The translations under genes and the position numbers were made by a program. A stretch of DNA of 64,000 nucleotides from Bacillota bacterium (lineage in GTDB: Bacteria > Bacillota > Clostridia > Lachnospirales > Lachnospiraceae). Of this stretch, positions 1 to 9,099 are shown piece after piece (position 1 is the first letter of the stretch; each line of letters begins with the position of its first letter). The notes below the pieces were generated by a model, which searched no databases, was not told the DNA's origin, and saw nothing but the letters and a program-made list of their open reading frames with translations. The stretch spans positions 1 to 64,000 of the forward strand of contig JAEXOU010000016.1 in NCBI GenBank assembly GCA_023439125.1, given 5' to 3'.

Positions 1-120
1 AAATATAATTTATACGCAACACGCTCTCGCTTGAATGAAGTACGTAGCGGTACATAAGGGCCTAAAATACAGGCCCTAAGTACCGACGACTTCATAACAG
101 TATGCTCCTAAATTATATTT
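1..120. repeat. long imperfect inverted repeat at window edge
   Basis: The outer 12 bases (1-12) are exactly complementary to 109-120. Inside, GGTAC/GTACC and GGGCCT/AGGCCC form a strong inner stem around a 7-base loop near 64-70. The whole segment can fold as one interrupted hairpin. It may extend left of the window. It may terminate an upstream gene or be a dispersed palindrome. It lacks the core of the other palindromes in this window. Confidence 0.6.
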
Positions 121-250
121 GTCACCCCATTGTCAGCAAGTCTATTTAGGTGCAAAATGACGAATGAAGTTATAGAAAAGTACTTTAATGGAATCAGAGG
201 GTTCATTAATTCATAAATTAGAATAGTAGGTATATGAGAGGAAAAAAATA

Positions 251-841
251 ATGGGAATTATTGAATTACTATTTCTTGCAGTTGGATTATCGATGGATGC
301 ATTTGCTGTATCTATATGCAAGGGATTGGCAATGAAAAAAATCGATTTGAAAAAAGCTGCAATTTGCGGGATATGGTTTGGTGGCTTTCAGGCACTGATG
401 CCAATGATTGGTTATCTGTTAGGTTCACAGTTTGCTGGATATGTTACTTCATTTACACCTTGGATTGCATTTATCTTACTATCATTGATTGGTGGTCATA
501 TGATAAAAGAGGCCTTATCCAAAGAAGAAGAACAATGTTTATGTGTGAAACTTGATGTAAAGACAATGTTTGTCATGGCAGTTGCTACAAGCATTGATGC
601 CCTTGCGGTAGGTGTTACTTTTGCATGTGTTCCTGTCCAAGTAATTACAACCTGGAGTACCTTGTTAAATACAGTATTAGCGGTAGGTATGATAGGAATT
701 ATTACCTTTATCTTATCTTGTTTTGGTGTTAAGGTTGGAAATGTATTTGGTACAAAATATGAGAAGAAAGCAGAGTTTGCTGGTGGTATCATACTAATTT
801 GTCTGGGGTTGAAAATATTAATAGAATTCCTTCTTTCATAA
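251..841 (+). CDS. mntP: manganese efflux pump MntP (DUF204)
   Basis: This is a 196-residue polytopic membrane protein, close to the usual 185-200 of the MntP family, which exports Mn(II) across the cytoplasmic membrane. Two related halves each carry the family signature: SMDAFAVS with Asp16 and SIDALAVG with Asp116. These aspartates are part of the proposed metal path. About six hydrophobic helices are visible, with a basic/acidic loop between the halves (about residues 85-105). The gene stands alone behind a GAGAGGA ribosome site. In many bacteria mntP follows a yybP-ykoY manganese riboswitch. I looked in 121-250 and did not see one, so regulation is unknown. The family call is firm. Confidence 0.93.
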   Translation: MGIIELLFLAVGLSMDAFAVSICKGLAMKKIDLKKAAICGIWFGGFQALMPMIGYLLGSQFAGYVTSFTPWIAFILLSLIGGHMIKEALSKEEEQCLCVKLDVKTMFVMAVATSIDALAVGVTFACVPVQVITTWSTLLNTVLAVGMIGIITFILSCFGVKVGNVFGTKYEKKAEFAGGIILICLGLKILIEFLLS

Positions 842-884
842 TTAGCTCCACAGAGGATGTGTAACTATGATTAACACTTTTAAT

Positions 885-1046
885 GGGGCTGTCGCACAAA
901 GGGCAGTATGAATAAAGAATGAAGGGTGATGGTATATTTTCGCTGTAGCGCTACGCTCACAAGCCCCACAAAGTGCGTGTAAGGCACTCCGAAAAATACC
1001 ATCACCCTTCATTCTTTTATACAATATTCAGCTAGTGCGGCAGCCC
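885..1046. repeat. palindromic repeat, core-sharing family (copy 1)
   Basis: The element starts GGGGCTGTCGCAC and ends GTGCGGCAGCCC. Its arms match over about 45 bases and surround a core with CTCACAAGCCC. Copy 18753-18926 has the same arms and core. The RNA would be a long hairpin. The element sits just after mntP and could end its transcript, but there is no clean T-run. Confidence 0.85.
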
Positions 1047-1087
1047 AATCTCATAACATACAAAAATATATTGTATGTTATGAGATT
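1047..1087. repeat. perfect 15-bp hairpin
   Basis: Bases 1047-1061 are exactly complementary to 1073-1087, with an 11-base AT-rich loop. It abuts the palindromic repeat at 885-1046 and lies upstream of the gene at 1133. It has no T-run, so an operator or mRNA leader hairpin is as likely as a terminator. Confidence 0.6.
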
Positions 1088-1132
1088 GAATGATACTATA
1101 ATCTGGTAGAAAAAAATAGCGAGGTAGAATAA

Positions 1133-1528
1133 ATGACAGAAAATCAACTTAAGATTACATATAAGATTTTTTTAGAAGCAGAAGATATTAAAGGCAGTAG
1201 AATCCTTTCCACAAAAACATTTGTAACTCACTTTTTTGAAAACTGTAAAAATGTATATCTTAATCATATCAATATAGATGATGAGTGTGATCTTGAAGAA
1301 TATATTCTTCGCCTTTATGTTGATCATGAAATCGAAGAAGAATGTAGATGTAATCAAGATGCAGAGAACTTTGTCACTGATATGGCAGAATTTTTGGATC
1401 AACTTGCACAAGCACAATCTTTTTTAGATATGGAAGGCGATTTCACAATTGAGTTTCATGGCAATAGAGAAGCTTATCAGTTTAAGTCAGAAGAAGGTCA
1501 AAACTACTGTGAGTTTATGAAAATATAG
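1133..1528 (+). CDS. hypothetical protein, 131 aa, acidic
   Basis: I do not recognise a family. The product is soluble and acidic, with no signal peptide or membrane helix. It has four cysteines, including a CRC pair near residue 66 (ECRCNQ) and one at 126, but they do not form an obvious metal knuckle. The middle (about 70-100) is predicted helical and the ends look like beta strands. The ATG follows a GCGAGGT ribosome site. It precedes the cupin gene by under 50 bases, so the two may be co-transcribed. Coding status is supported by the clean open frame and the ribosome site only. Confidence 0.7.
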   Translation: MTENQLKITYKIFLEAEDIKGSRILSTKTFVTHFFENCKNVYLNHINIDDECDLEEYILRLYVDHEIEEECRCNQDAENFVTDMAEFLDQLAQAQSFLDMEGDFTIEFHGNREAYQFKSEEGQNYCEFMKI

Positions 1529-1575
1529 GGAAGTAAGTATAGGTAACAACAAAGAGGAAAAAGGAGTTGGTGCTC

Positions 1576-1905
1576 ATGATATTTGATTCTAAGGAAATGC
1601 CATTAACAATTTTGAAGAATTTTTATAATGGGGAGAAAGAACTTTCCGCTCATATGTATCGCGATGAGAAAAATAAAATTTTATTTGGAACGCTTGAAAC
1701 AGGAGCATCCATTGACTTACATACTCATGAGACAAGCAGTGAAGTCATTTACTTTGTATATGGAAGTGGCAAGGTGATTTATGATGGAGTAGAGGAAAAA
1801 GTCAGCGCGGGTTTATGTCATTATTGTCCGAAGGGACATACCCATAGTCTGATTAATGATAGCGAGGAAGATTTAGTATTTTTTGCAGTTGTTCCGGAGC
1901 AATAA
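1576..1905 (+). CDS. small cupin-domain protein
   Basis: This is a single-domain cupin of about 109 residues. Cupin motif 1 is visible as HTHETSSEVIYFVYGSG and motif 2 as CPKGHTHSLIN, giving the His and Glu residues that normally bind a divalent metal in the beta barrel. The substrate cannot be told from sequence. A TTG start at 1567 is possible, but ATG 1576 is preferred because AAGGAG (1561-1566) lies 9 bases ahead of it and would overlap the upstream start. It follows the 131-residue hypothetical gene closely and precedes the Lhr helicase by under 40 bases, so a three-gene transcript is plausible. Confidence 0.85.
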   Translation: MIFDSKEMPLTILKNFYNGEKELSAHMYRDEKNKILFGTLETGASIDLHTHETSSEVIYFVYGSGKVIYDGVEEKVSAGLCHYCPKGHTHSLINDSEEDLVFFAVVPEQ

Positions 1906-1942
1906 ATGAGAAAAATCAATTAATATAATCATGGAGGCAGCA

Positions 1943-4900
1943 ATGGAGATAGGTCAGTTAAATATATTTCATAAGACAACGACAACCTGGTTTTCAAAGC
2001 ATTTGGGAAAGCCTACAAAAGTACAGGAAAAAGCTTGGCCAGCCATTGCTAAGGGGGAGGATACGTTAGTTGTAGCTCCTACTGGTACTGGTAAAACTCT
2101 GTCTGCATTTTTAGTATTCATTGATCAGTTAAAAGAACAAGCAAGGAATGGACAATTAGAGCAAGAGTTACAGGTTATTTATATTTCACCTCTAAAATCT
2201 CTTGCGGGAGATATTCGTGAGAATTTGAAAACCCCATTGGATGGAATACGTGAGATGGAGAAAGAACAAGGAGAGCAAAGCTATTCCATTGATGTTGCAT
2301 TACGTACAGGTGATACAACATCAAAGGAACGACGTGATATGTTAAAAAAACCACCACATATACTGATTACAACACCAGAGTCACTTTATCTGTTACTTAC
2401 AAGTAAATCAGGAAAAGGGTTATTAAAAACAGCAAAAGTCATTATCATTGATGAGATACATGCAATGATCGATACGAAGCGTGGAGCTCATCTGATGTTA
2501 TCCATTGCTCGATTAGATATGTTATGCCCAAAGCCTCTACAACGGATAGGGTTATCGGCAACGATAGAGCCTGTGAAACTTGCAGCAAAATACTTATCTC
2601 CAGAAAAGGTAGCAGTTGTTGCTCCAAAGATGAAGAAAGAAGTTAAACTATTTGTAACTAGCCCATTGGATTTTGATACCGCAATACCGAAAAAACCAAT
2701 TTGGGAGGAATTAGCTCAGAAAGTTTATGATCAGTGTAAAAATTCGAAAAGCGTTATTGCGTTTGTGGAGGGAAGACGATTTGCAGAAAAACTTGCTTAT
2801 TATGTAAATCAGCTTGGAGGAGAAGGATTTGCAAGAACACATCACGGCAGTATGTCAAAGGAACAACGCCAAGAAGTGGAGCAAGCACTAAGAAGTGGCG
2901 TGCTACGACTCTTATGTGCTACTTCCTCGATGGAACTTGGAATTGATGTTGGGGATATTGACCAAGTATTTCAAGTTGGTTGTCCTCGTACAATTTCAAG
3001 CACACTGCAGCGATTAGGTCGTGCAGGTCATAATCCAAATCGTGTTAGCTCCATGCAGATGTTTCCACGTGCCTCAGCGGAGGGGCTATATTGTGGGATT
3101 ACAGCAGAGGTTGCAAGACAAGGCTTAGTGGAAAGTTGCAAACCACCAAAGCTCTGCTTTGATGTACTATCACAACACTTAGTATCCATGGCAACTGAAG
3201 AGGGATATGATGTGGACGATGTAATGCCAATACTACAAAGGACTTATAGCTTTGCAGATATTACAAAGGAAGAGGTAAAAGAAGTTTTATGTATGCTGGC
3301 AGGAGATTATGAGCATAACCGCGACATTCCAGTTCGCCCAAGAATCTTATATGACCGAATTCACGAACACGTTCTTGGAGATGCTTATAGTCGAATGCTC
3401 GCAATCTCAGCAGGTGGAACGATTCCGGATAAAGGGATGTACTCTGTAAAGTCGGAGGATGGAGTTAAGCTTGGAGAGTTAGATGAAGAATTCGTATTCG
3501 AAGCAAGAGTGGGAGAAAGATTCTTGTTAGGGACTTTTGCGTGGAAAATAAGTAAAATTGACAAGGATTCAGTCATAGTGACACCAACAAGTACAACAAA
3601 TGCTAAATTGCCATTCTGGAAGGGTGACATAAAGGGAAGAGGTCTACAGACAGGGATTGCTTTTGGTACGATTTTTCGAGAGCTTAGTAAAGCATATGAA
3701 TCAGGTGCCTTACTTAAAAAGCTTACAGAGCTAGGTTTAGACGACTTTTCTGCACATTCTGCGAAAGAGTATTTGGAACGCCAGCTGCACTCTACACAAT
3801 TACTTCCAGACGATCAGACAATTGTAATCGAGCATTTTAAAGATGAGACTAGCAATTATCAGATGATGGTACATTCTGTGTTTGGTCGACAGATTAATGA
3901 GCCACTTAGTATTCTAGCCAACCAAGCTGCAAAGCGTGTCACTGGACGCAATATCAATCATGTGGCTGATGAAGATGGATTTTTATTATTTCCATACGAT
4001 GGTTTAGATTTACCAGAAGGAATACTTTATCAAATCACTCCATGGAATGCGAAAAAGATATTGGAAGCAGCATTACTATCCACACCACTATTTAATATGA
4101 CATTCCGATATAATGCAGCTAGAGCATTGATGATGGGAGTTAGAAAAGCTTCACGACAGCCATTATGGGTGCAAAGAATGAGAAGTGCTGAAATGCTAGA
4201 CTCTTTAATCCATTTCGAACAACATCCATTGATGGTTGAAACAAAGCGAGAATGTTTAGAGGATGTTTGGGATGTCCCAGGTGTGATTCAGTTATTAAAG
4301 AAAATACAAACGGGCGCAATTAAGATACATGAAATCGTTACAGAATTACCATCTCCGATGTCAATGCCATTTCGCCAACAAACAGAAGGCTCTATGATGT
4401 ACGATTATGCGCCATCAACGTTAGGAATTCAGACATATTCAAAGGAAATGCTAAACGAAGCTGATTTGGTAACGCCATCGAAAGAAGAGTTAGAGCGGTT
4501 GACGTTGCGGACTACGCTACCTCAAGATGAGAATCAATTACACTCATTGTTAATGGCAGAGGGAGATATGATTGCAGGAGAATTAGAGGTACCGATTGCA
4601 TGGCTAGAAGCGTTAGCTCATCAAGGAGTAGCAAACTATATTGAACCTGGTTTATGGATTGCTGCAGAACACGGACCACAATATGAGTCAGCCCTTGCTG
4701 GACAAGATGGTGAAGAACTAAAGCATATCCTTCGAAGAGCATTACGGTACCGTGGTGCACAATCCATGGAGCAATTAGCAGAGCGCTATTTGCTATCGGA
4801 GGAAATAGTTCAGGCCGCACTCAATGACTTAATAAAAGAACAGCAAGTTATCGAGGCAGATGGAATTTACTATCATGCAAAGCTCTATCAACAAGCTAGA

Positions 4901-6067
4901 AAAGAAACAATCAAGAATCGAAGAAAACAAGTAGCAACCGTACCAGCTAGTCATTACGCCGCATTGCTAGCAAATCATAGTCCACGTTTTGTTCTTGCGA
5001 AAGATAAACTAGAAGAGGTTGTTTTATCGTTATGTAACGAATCTTTTTCTATGGATTTATGGGAAAATACTATCTTGCCATCCCGTGTAATCGGATACCG
5101 ACCAGAATTATTAGACGCACTTTTGGCAAAGGGAGTAATCTATTGGAGCATTCATTCGAAATCAGAGTTGAGCTTTCATCAATATGAAGCAATGGATTGG
5201 GAAGAAGAGTGCCTGAAAGCAGAGAATGATTTGGATGAAAATGAGACAATTCTTTATCAAACATTAAAAAAGCGTGGAGCAACCTTTTTGCAAGGCTTAA
5301 ATCATCTACTAGGTGAGGCTTCGCCATATGAAACTTTACTAAGGCTTGCCGAGAAGGGACTTGTCCATGCAGATAGTTTTGTACCAATTCGCCAATATCA
5401 AAATCGTAAAAAGCTTGAAAAAGCCACAATACGGCAAAGAGTTAATGTAAGAGTCGCTGCACTTACTGCTGGTAGATGGGAGATTTCTCACCCATTAAGG
5501 GTGTTGGATATGGAAGAACAGTTAAATCAGCAATTTGAGAAGGTTGTAGTAATAAGTCGTGAGACAATCCAACCAATCTCCTGGCAAGCGGCTTTGGAGA
5601 TTCTGCGTGTATGGGAATATACAGGACGTGTTCGACGAGGTTATTTTGTTGAGGGCTTATCTGGCATACAATTCATCCGAGAAGAGGACTACTATAAAAC
5701 TTCACTCACATTAAATGAACCGGTAGATAAAATTGTGTGGATGAATGCAATCGATCCAGCACAACCTTGGGGAAAATGTCTGCCACACAAGAAAGATAGA
5801 AACTTTATGAATATTGCAGGAACTTTTGTAGCCCTAAAAAAAGGTGAACCAATTGTAGTATTAGAACGTCAAGGCAAAACTTTGCGGTGTTTTGAAGAGG
5901 ATGTGAAAGCTGCCCTTGAAGAATTTGTACTCGGATTCCAAAGACGTTGCTTTTTTCCTAACCAAAACCGTTTGATCATTAAGGAGTATCCGAAGAATGT
6001 TGAAGATCAACTGAAAAGTGTAGGGTTTATAAAGGAAATTCAAGATTATGTACTATATCGAAAGTAA
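1943..6067 (+). CDS. lhr: Lhr-family large ATP-dependent helicase
   Basis: This superfamily 2 helicase has about 1374 residues. Walker A PTGTGKT lies near 46-52, the DEIH box near 169, GLSATI near 203, and the second RecA domain with QRLGRAGHNPN near 356-366. These are the Lhr signatures. The long remainder should hold the Lhr winged-helix and beta-barrel modules plus a C-terminal region found in full-length (E. coli-type) Lhr, which is slightly longer at about 1540. Lhr proteins unwind DNA and RNA:DNA hybrids and are linked to DNA repair. ATG 1943 is preferred over 1931 because GGAGG at 1933-1937 sits between them. An overlapping short frame starts at 6048. Confidence 0.9.
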   Translation: MEIGQLNIFHKTTTTWFSKHLGKPTKVQEKAWPAIAKGEDTLVVAPTGTGKTLSAFLVFIDQLKEQARNGQLEQELQVIYISPLKSLAGDIRENLKTPLDGIREMEKEQGEQSYSIDVALRTGDTTSKERRDMLKKPPHILITTPESLYLLLTSKSGKGLLKTAKVIIIDEIHAMIDTKRGAHLMLSIARLDMLCPKPLQRIGLSATIEPVKLAAKYLSPEKVAVVAPKMKKEVKLFVTSPLDFDTAIPKKPIWEELAQKVYDQCKNSKSVIAFVEGRRFAEKLAYYVNQLGGEGFARTHHGSMSKEQRQEVEQALRSGVLRLLCATSSMELGIDVGDIDQVFQVGCPRTISSTLQRLGRAGHNPNRVSSMQMFPRASAEGLYCGITAEVARQGLVESCKPPKLCFDVLSQHLVSMATEEGYDVDDVMPILQRTYSFADITKEEVKEVLCMLAGDYEHNRDIPVRPRILYDRIHEHVLGDAYSRMLAISAGGTIPDKGMYSVKSEDGVKLGELDEEFVFEARVGERFLLGTFAWKISKIDKDSVIVTPTSTTNAKLPFWKGDIKGRGLQTGIAFGTIFRELSKAYESGALLKKLTELGLDDFSAHSAKEYLERQLHSTQLLPDDQTIVIEHFKDETSNYQMMVHSVFGRQINEPLSILANQAAKRVTGRNINHVADEDGFLLFPYDGLDLPEGILYQITPWNAKKILEAALLSTPLFNMTFRYNAARALMMGVRKASRQPLWVQRMRSAEMLDSLIHFEQHPLMVETKRECLEDVWDVPGVIQLLKKIQTGAIKIHEIVTELPSPMSMPFRQQTEGSMMYDYAPSTLGIQTYSKEMLNEADLVTPSKEELERLTLRTTLPQDENQLHSLLMAEGDMIAGELEVPIAWLEALAHQGVANYIEPGLWIAAEHGPQYESALAGQDGEELKHILRRALRYRGAQSMEQLAERYLLSEEIVQAALNDLIKEQQVIEADGIYYHAKLYQQARKETIKNRRKQVATVPASHYAALLANHSPRFVLAKDKLEEVVLSLCNESFSMDLWENTILPSRVIGYRPELLDALLAKGVIYWSIHSKSELSFHQYEAMDWEEECLKAENDLDENETILYQTLKKRGATFLQGLNHLLGEASPYETLLRLAEKGLVHADSFVPIRQYQNRKKLEKATIRQRVNVRVAALTAGRWEISHPLRVLDMEEQLNQQFEKVVVISRETIQPISWQAALEILRVWEYTGRVRRGYFVEGLSGIQFIREEDYYKTSLTLNEPVDKIVWMNAIDPAQPWGKCLPHKKDRNFMNIAGTFVALKKGEPIVVLERQGKTLRCFEEDVKAALEEFVLGFQRRCFFPNQNRLIIKEYPKNVEDQLKSVGFIKEIQDYVLYRK

Positions 6068-6152
6068 AGAAATTAGACGTCATTTTGCACAAGAAATGTT
6101 ACGAGTATGGGATGACAAACATAATCAAATTAAATTCTATAAAGCACTTTAG
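6048..6152 (+). CDS. possible 34-aa overlapping small ORF or gene remnant
   Basis: An ATG 20 bases before the lhr stop opens a 34-residue frame ending RVWDDKHNQIKFYKAL. AAAGGA at 6031-6036 is 11 bases upstream. The composition looks protein-like, rich in charged and aromatic residues, so it could be a real small protein or the tail of a decayed gene. I do not recognise it. Confidence 0.25.
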   Translation: MYYIESKEIRRHFAQEMLRVWDDKHNQIKFYKAL

Positions 6153-6161
6153 ACGGGTGAA

Positions 6162-6185
6162 TCATAATAGGAAGTTCCTATGATT
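6162..6185. terminator. hairpin downstream of lhr
   Basis: ATCATA and AGGAA pair with TTCCTATGAT around a short loop; a T-rich stretch follows. It is the only terminator-like structure after lhr and precedes the cysK promoter. Confidence 0.4.
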
Positions 6186-6217
6186 TTCTATACTTTCTAG
6201 ATTTTTTATAACTCTTA

Positions 6218-6246
6218 TTGACATAGAGAAAAATGCATGCAATAAT
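6218..6246 (+). promoter_or_regulatory. putative sigma-A promoter for cysK
   Basis: TTGACA at 6218-6223, a 17-base spacer, then AATAAT at 6241-6246. This leaves a leader of about 160 bases before the cysK ATG. I saw no T-box or S-box motif in the leader. The region 6153-6411 holds no other gene. Confidence 0.55.
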
Positions 6247-6411
6247 ATTCATATCAATCATATCATATTAGTAGGAATTAAATATTAACGGGAAAAGCAT
6301 TTACAGAACATTTTATAAGTAAGTATTTAAATAAAATGCATAAGAGAATGAATGGTATATGAGAGTGAATGTTATAAGAATAAGAGATTAAGAGAAGAAA
6401 GGAAGAAAATT

Positions 6412-7350
6412 ATGAGTGAATTTAAAAAAGGGATTTTACAACTAGTAGGTAATACACCATTAGTAGAAGTGGATAATTATGAAAAAGCAGAGGGTATTGA
6501 AGCTAGAATTGCGGTTAAGCTTGAATACTTTAATCCAGCAGGAAGCGTTAAGGATCGTATCGCATTAGCAATGATTGAAGATGCAGAGGAAAAAGGACTT
6601 TTAAAACCTGGAGCAACGATCATAGAGCCAACAAGCGGGAATACCGGAATCGGGATTGCAGCTATTTCAGCAGCAAAAGGTTATCATACAATTCTTACGA
6701 TGCCAGAAACAATGAGTATTGAGCGTAGAAAGTTACTAAAGGCATATGGTGCAAAAGTTGTCTTAACAGATGGTGCAAAAGGTATGAAGGGCGCAATAGA
6801 AAAGGCAGAGGAATTAAAAAAAGAGATTGATAATTCCATTATTTTGAGCCAATTTACAAATCAGGCTAATCCTAAGATGCATGAAAGAACGACAGGTCCT
6901 GAAATCTATGATGAATTAAATGGTGAGATTGATATCTTTGTGGCAGGTGTAGGTACAGGAGGTACATTAAGTGGTGTGGGTGCTTATTTAAAGGCAAAGA
7001 ATCCAAAGATTCAAGTTGTTGCCGTGGAACCAACCGCTTCTCCAATGCTGTCTGAAGGTAAAGCTGGCCCACATAAGATTCAAGGAATCGGTGCTGGATT
7101 TATCCCTGGTACTTTAAATACAGAGATTTATGATGAAATTTTTACTGTGTCAAATGAGGATGCCTTTGCAACTGGTCGTAAGTTGGCTCGCGTGGAAGGA
7201 ATTCTTGTTGGTATCTCTTCAGGTGCAGCACTTTTTGCAGCAACTCAAATTGCAAAACGTCCAGAGAATAAAGGAAAGACGATAGTTGCTGTGTTACCAG
7301 ATACTGGAGAAAGATATTTATCAACCCCACTTTTTGATGTAGAGGAGTAG
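6412..7350 (+). CDS. cysK: cysteine synthase (O-acetylserine sulfhydrylase)
   Basis: This is a 312-residue fold-type II PLP enzyme that makes cysteine from O-acetylserine and sulfide in the cytoplasm. The PLP lysine is Lys47 in NPAGSVKDR. The substrate loop TSGNTG lies at about 75-80 and the phosphate-binding glycine loop GVGTGGTLSG at about 180. The length matches CysK/CysM. ATG 6412 is chosen because a GAAAGG ribosome site precedes it and homologues begin at this point; an upstream in-frame ATG at 6352 would add 20 unusual residues. The gene appears monocistronic, with its own promoter at 6218. Confidence 0.96.
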   Translation: MSEFKKGILQLVGNTPLVEVDNYEKAEGIEARIAVKLEYFNPAGSVKDRIALAMIEDAEEKGLLKPGATIIEPTSGNTGIGIAAISAAKGYHTILTMPETMSIERRKLLKAYGAKVVLTDGAKGMKGAIEKAEELKKEIDNSIILSQFTNQANPKMHERTTGPEIYDELNGEIDIFVAGVGTGGTLSGVGAYLKAKNPKIQVVAVEPTASPMLSEGKAGPHKIQGIGAGFIPGTLNTEIYDEIFTVSNEDAFATGRKLARVEGILVGISSGAALFAATQIAKRPENKGKTIVAVLPDTGERYLSTPLFDVEE

Positions 7351-7372
7351 GTGAATAAACAGTAAAATAGCT

Positions 7373-7401
7373 TTGCTTTCAATAGGAAAATGTGTTACAA
7401 T
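7373..7401 (+). promoter_or_regulatory. putative sigma-A promoter for the DMT transporter operon
   Basis: TTGCTT (7373-7378), a 17-base spacer, and TACAAT (7396-7401) lie directly after cysK, 30 bases before the next ATG. It would transcribe the transporter and the Gre-like gene. Confidence 0.55.
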
Positions 7402-7431
7402 ACGTGCGTAAACACATGAGAGGAGAACCAA

Positions 7432-8319
7432 ATGAAAGTTTCTAAGAATACCTCAAAGAAGCAGAGCGCACAGATACAGATGATTGTTTCTATGGTAGTC
7501 TTTGGTACGATTGGAGTGTTTGTAAAAAATATTTCACTATCTTCTGGTGAAATCGCCCTTTTTCGTGCAGTCATTGCCATAATTGCAATCATCTGTTTTC
7601 AATTGGTAAAAAAACATCATCTAAAACTTCAGGATATGAAAGGAGATTTAAGTCTGTTGATCTTATCTGGAGTGGCGATGGCATTTAATTGGATTCTGTT
7701 ATTTCAAGCATATACATATACATCGATTTCAATTGCAACATTAAGTTACTATTTTGCTCCTGTAATCGTAACAATTGTGAGTCCAATTTTATTTCGCGAA
7801 AGATTAACAAAAAGACAAATCATCTGTTTTGTAATGGCTACTTTTGGATTAGTACTAATTATGGACATTGGTTCGATCAAGAGTGGGAGTCGTGATTTTA
7901 TTGGAATATTACTTGGGCTTGGAGCAGCTACACTGTATGCTTTCGTAGTTTTGATCAACAAAAAAATCAAAAAGGTTTCAGGCATGGACCGTACCGTATG
8001 CCAATTTGGTGCTGCAATCGTTGTATTAATTCCATATGTGTTACTAACGAGCGGAATTCATATAACTAAGCTTCCAATCAGTGGATTTATTAATCTTTTA
8101 GTTCTCGGTTTGATTCATACAGGAGTTGCATACTGTATGTATTTTTCCAGTGTTAAGAATTTACCAGGTCAAAAGGTAGCGATACTTAGCTACATTGATC
8201 CACTTGTAGCAATCATAGTATCTGTCCTACTTTTATCAGAAAAAATTAGTATCACACAAATAATTGGCGGTTTCATTATTCTTGGTTTTACTTTATGGAA
8301 TGAACTTGGAAAATCATAA
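7432..8319 (+). CDS. DMT-superfamily (EamA) transporter
   Basis: This 295-residue membrane protein has about ten hydrophobic helices arranged as two repeated EamA halves, the hallmark of the drug/metabolite transporter superfamily. The first half is about 15-145 and the second about 160-290. Members usually export amino acids, nucleosides or drugs; the substrate here cannot be told. ATG 7432 follows GAGAGGAG with good spacing. The gene has its own likely promoter at 7373 and is followed by the Gre-like gene after 22 bases, so the two probably share a transcript. The functional link between them is unclear. Confidence 0.9.
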   Translation: MKVSKNTSKKQSAQIQMIVSMVVFGTIGVFVKNISLSSGEIALFRAVIAIIAIICFQLVKKHHLKLQDMKGDLSLLILSGVAMAFNWILLFQAYTYTSISIATLSYYFAPVIVTIVSPILFRERLTKRQIICFVMATFGLVLIMDIGSIKSGSRDFIGILLGLGAATLYAFVVLINKKIKKVSGMDRTVCQFGAAIVVLIPYVLLTSGIHITKLPISGFINLLVLGLIHTGVAYCMYFSSVKNLPGQKVAILSYIDPLVAIIVSVLLLSEKISITQIIGGFIILGFTLWNELGKS

Positions 8320-8341
8320 AGTGTTGAAAGGAGTTGGGATA

Positions 8342-8845
8342 ATGCATAATGAGTTAACAAAAAGTGATATTCGAAAGATGGAAGAGGAAATTGAGTACCG
8401 TAAACTTGTTGTTCGAAAAGAAGCACTAGAGGCAGTGAAAGAGGCGAGAGCCCATGGCGACTTAAGTGAGAATTTTGAGTACCATGCTGCGAAAAGGGAC
8501 AAGAATAAGAATGAGAGTAGAATACGCTATTTGGAACATATGATTAAAACTGCTGTTGTCATTGATGACAATTCAAAAGAAGATGAGATAGGAATTAATA
8601 ATACGGTTACTGTACTATTTGAAGAAGATAATACAACAGAAGTATTTCGCTTGGTAACGACAGTTCGTAATAATACACTGATTGGATTAATTAGCATTGA
8701 ATCTCCCATTGGTAAGGCAATGCTAGGGCATAAAGTCAATGATCGCGTTTATGTAAAGGTATCGGAGGATTATGGATACTATATCGTAATAAAGGCAATC
8801 GAAAAAACGGTAGATGATAGTAATGATAAATTGAGAGGTTACTAA
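8342..8845 (+). CDS. GreA/GreB-family transcript cleavage factor
   Basis: This 167-residue protein has the Gre layout: an N-terminal coiled coil (about 1-75) with the tip motif GDLSENFEYHAAK near 38-50, then a C-terminal FKBP-like domain (about 85-158). The acidic tip residues, which in Gre factors reach into the RNA polymerase secondary channel to stimulate cleavage of backtracked RNA, are conserved (Asp and Glu of GDLSEN). It should rescue stalled polymerase. The C-terminal domain is divergent, so this may be a second Gre-like paralogue rather than the housekeeping GreA. ATG 8342 is used because AAAGGAG precedes it; longer frames run into the transporter gene. Confidence 0.85.
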   Translation: MHNELTKSDIRKMEEEIEYRKLVVRKEALEAVKEARAHGDLSENFEYHAAKRDKNKNESRIRYLEHMIKTAVVIDDNSKEDEIGINNTVTVLFEEDNTTEVFRLVTTVRNNTLIGLISIESPIGKAMLGHKVNDRVYVKVSEDYGYYIVIKAIEKTVDDSNDKLRGY

Positions 8846-8847
8846 TA

Positions 8848-8910
8848 CAAAAGGAGCCATTGCAAAAATAAATGTAGATGTGATACATTATTTTTTCAAT
8901 AGCTCCTTTG
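8848..8910 (+). terminator. long hairpin terminator after the Gre-like gene
   Basis: The segment starting ACAAAAGGAG pairs with CTCCTTTGT at its end through AT-rich arms of more than 20 bases around a GATG loop. It ends the transporter/Gre operon and leads directly into the next hairpin (8907-8953). Confidence 0.6.
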
Positions 8911-9058
8911 TTCTATAATAGGAAATTCCTCTGAATTTCCTATTATAGAACAAAAGCGTCCAAAAGAATGGACACAAATATGCACACAAGCGCGATAGGA
9001 AGATGTCGCTTACGCGACCGCGCTTGGCGCGAGTGTTTTGCAAGCAAAACACTTTTTT
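8907..9058. repeat. multi-hairpin repeat, terminator-like family (copy 1)
   Basis: A perfect 22-bp inverted repeat (8907-8928 with 8933-8954) is followed by a conserved unit. The unit has a degraded GCGTCC/GGAC stem, a nested stem with TCGC-TTAC-GCGA inside AAGCGCG...CGCGCTTGG, and AGTGTTTTGC-AA-GCAAAACACT followed by TTTTTT. It lies between the convergent Gre-like and chemotaxis genes. Three other copies are at 24481, 28256 and 50214. Confidence 0.85.
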
Positions 9059-9099
9059 AAGTGATAGGGAACTTTTAATCCACCTATCAAAACTTTATA

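Noticed and set aside
121..250. yybP-ykoY manganese riboswitch before mntP
   Set aside because: I looked for the conserved internal loops of this riboswitch and did not find them; the region is AT-rich and short.
5070..5429. Minus-strand frames inside lhr, mutS2-like and carB genes
   Set aside because: They are shadows of strong coding frames on the plus strand and have no ribosome sites.
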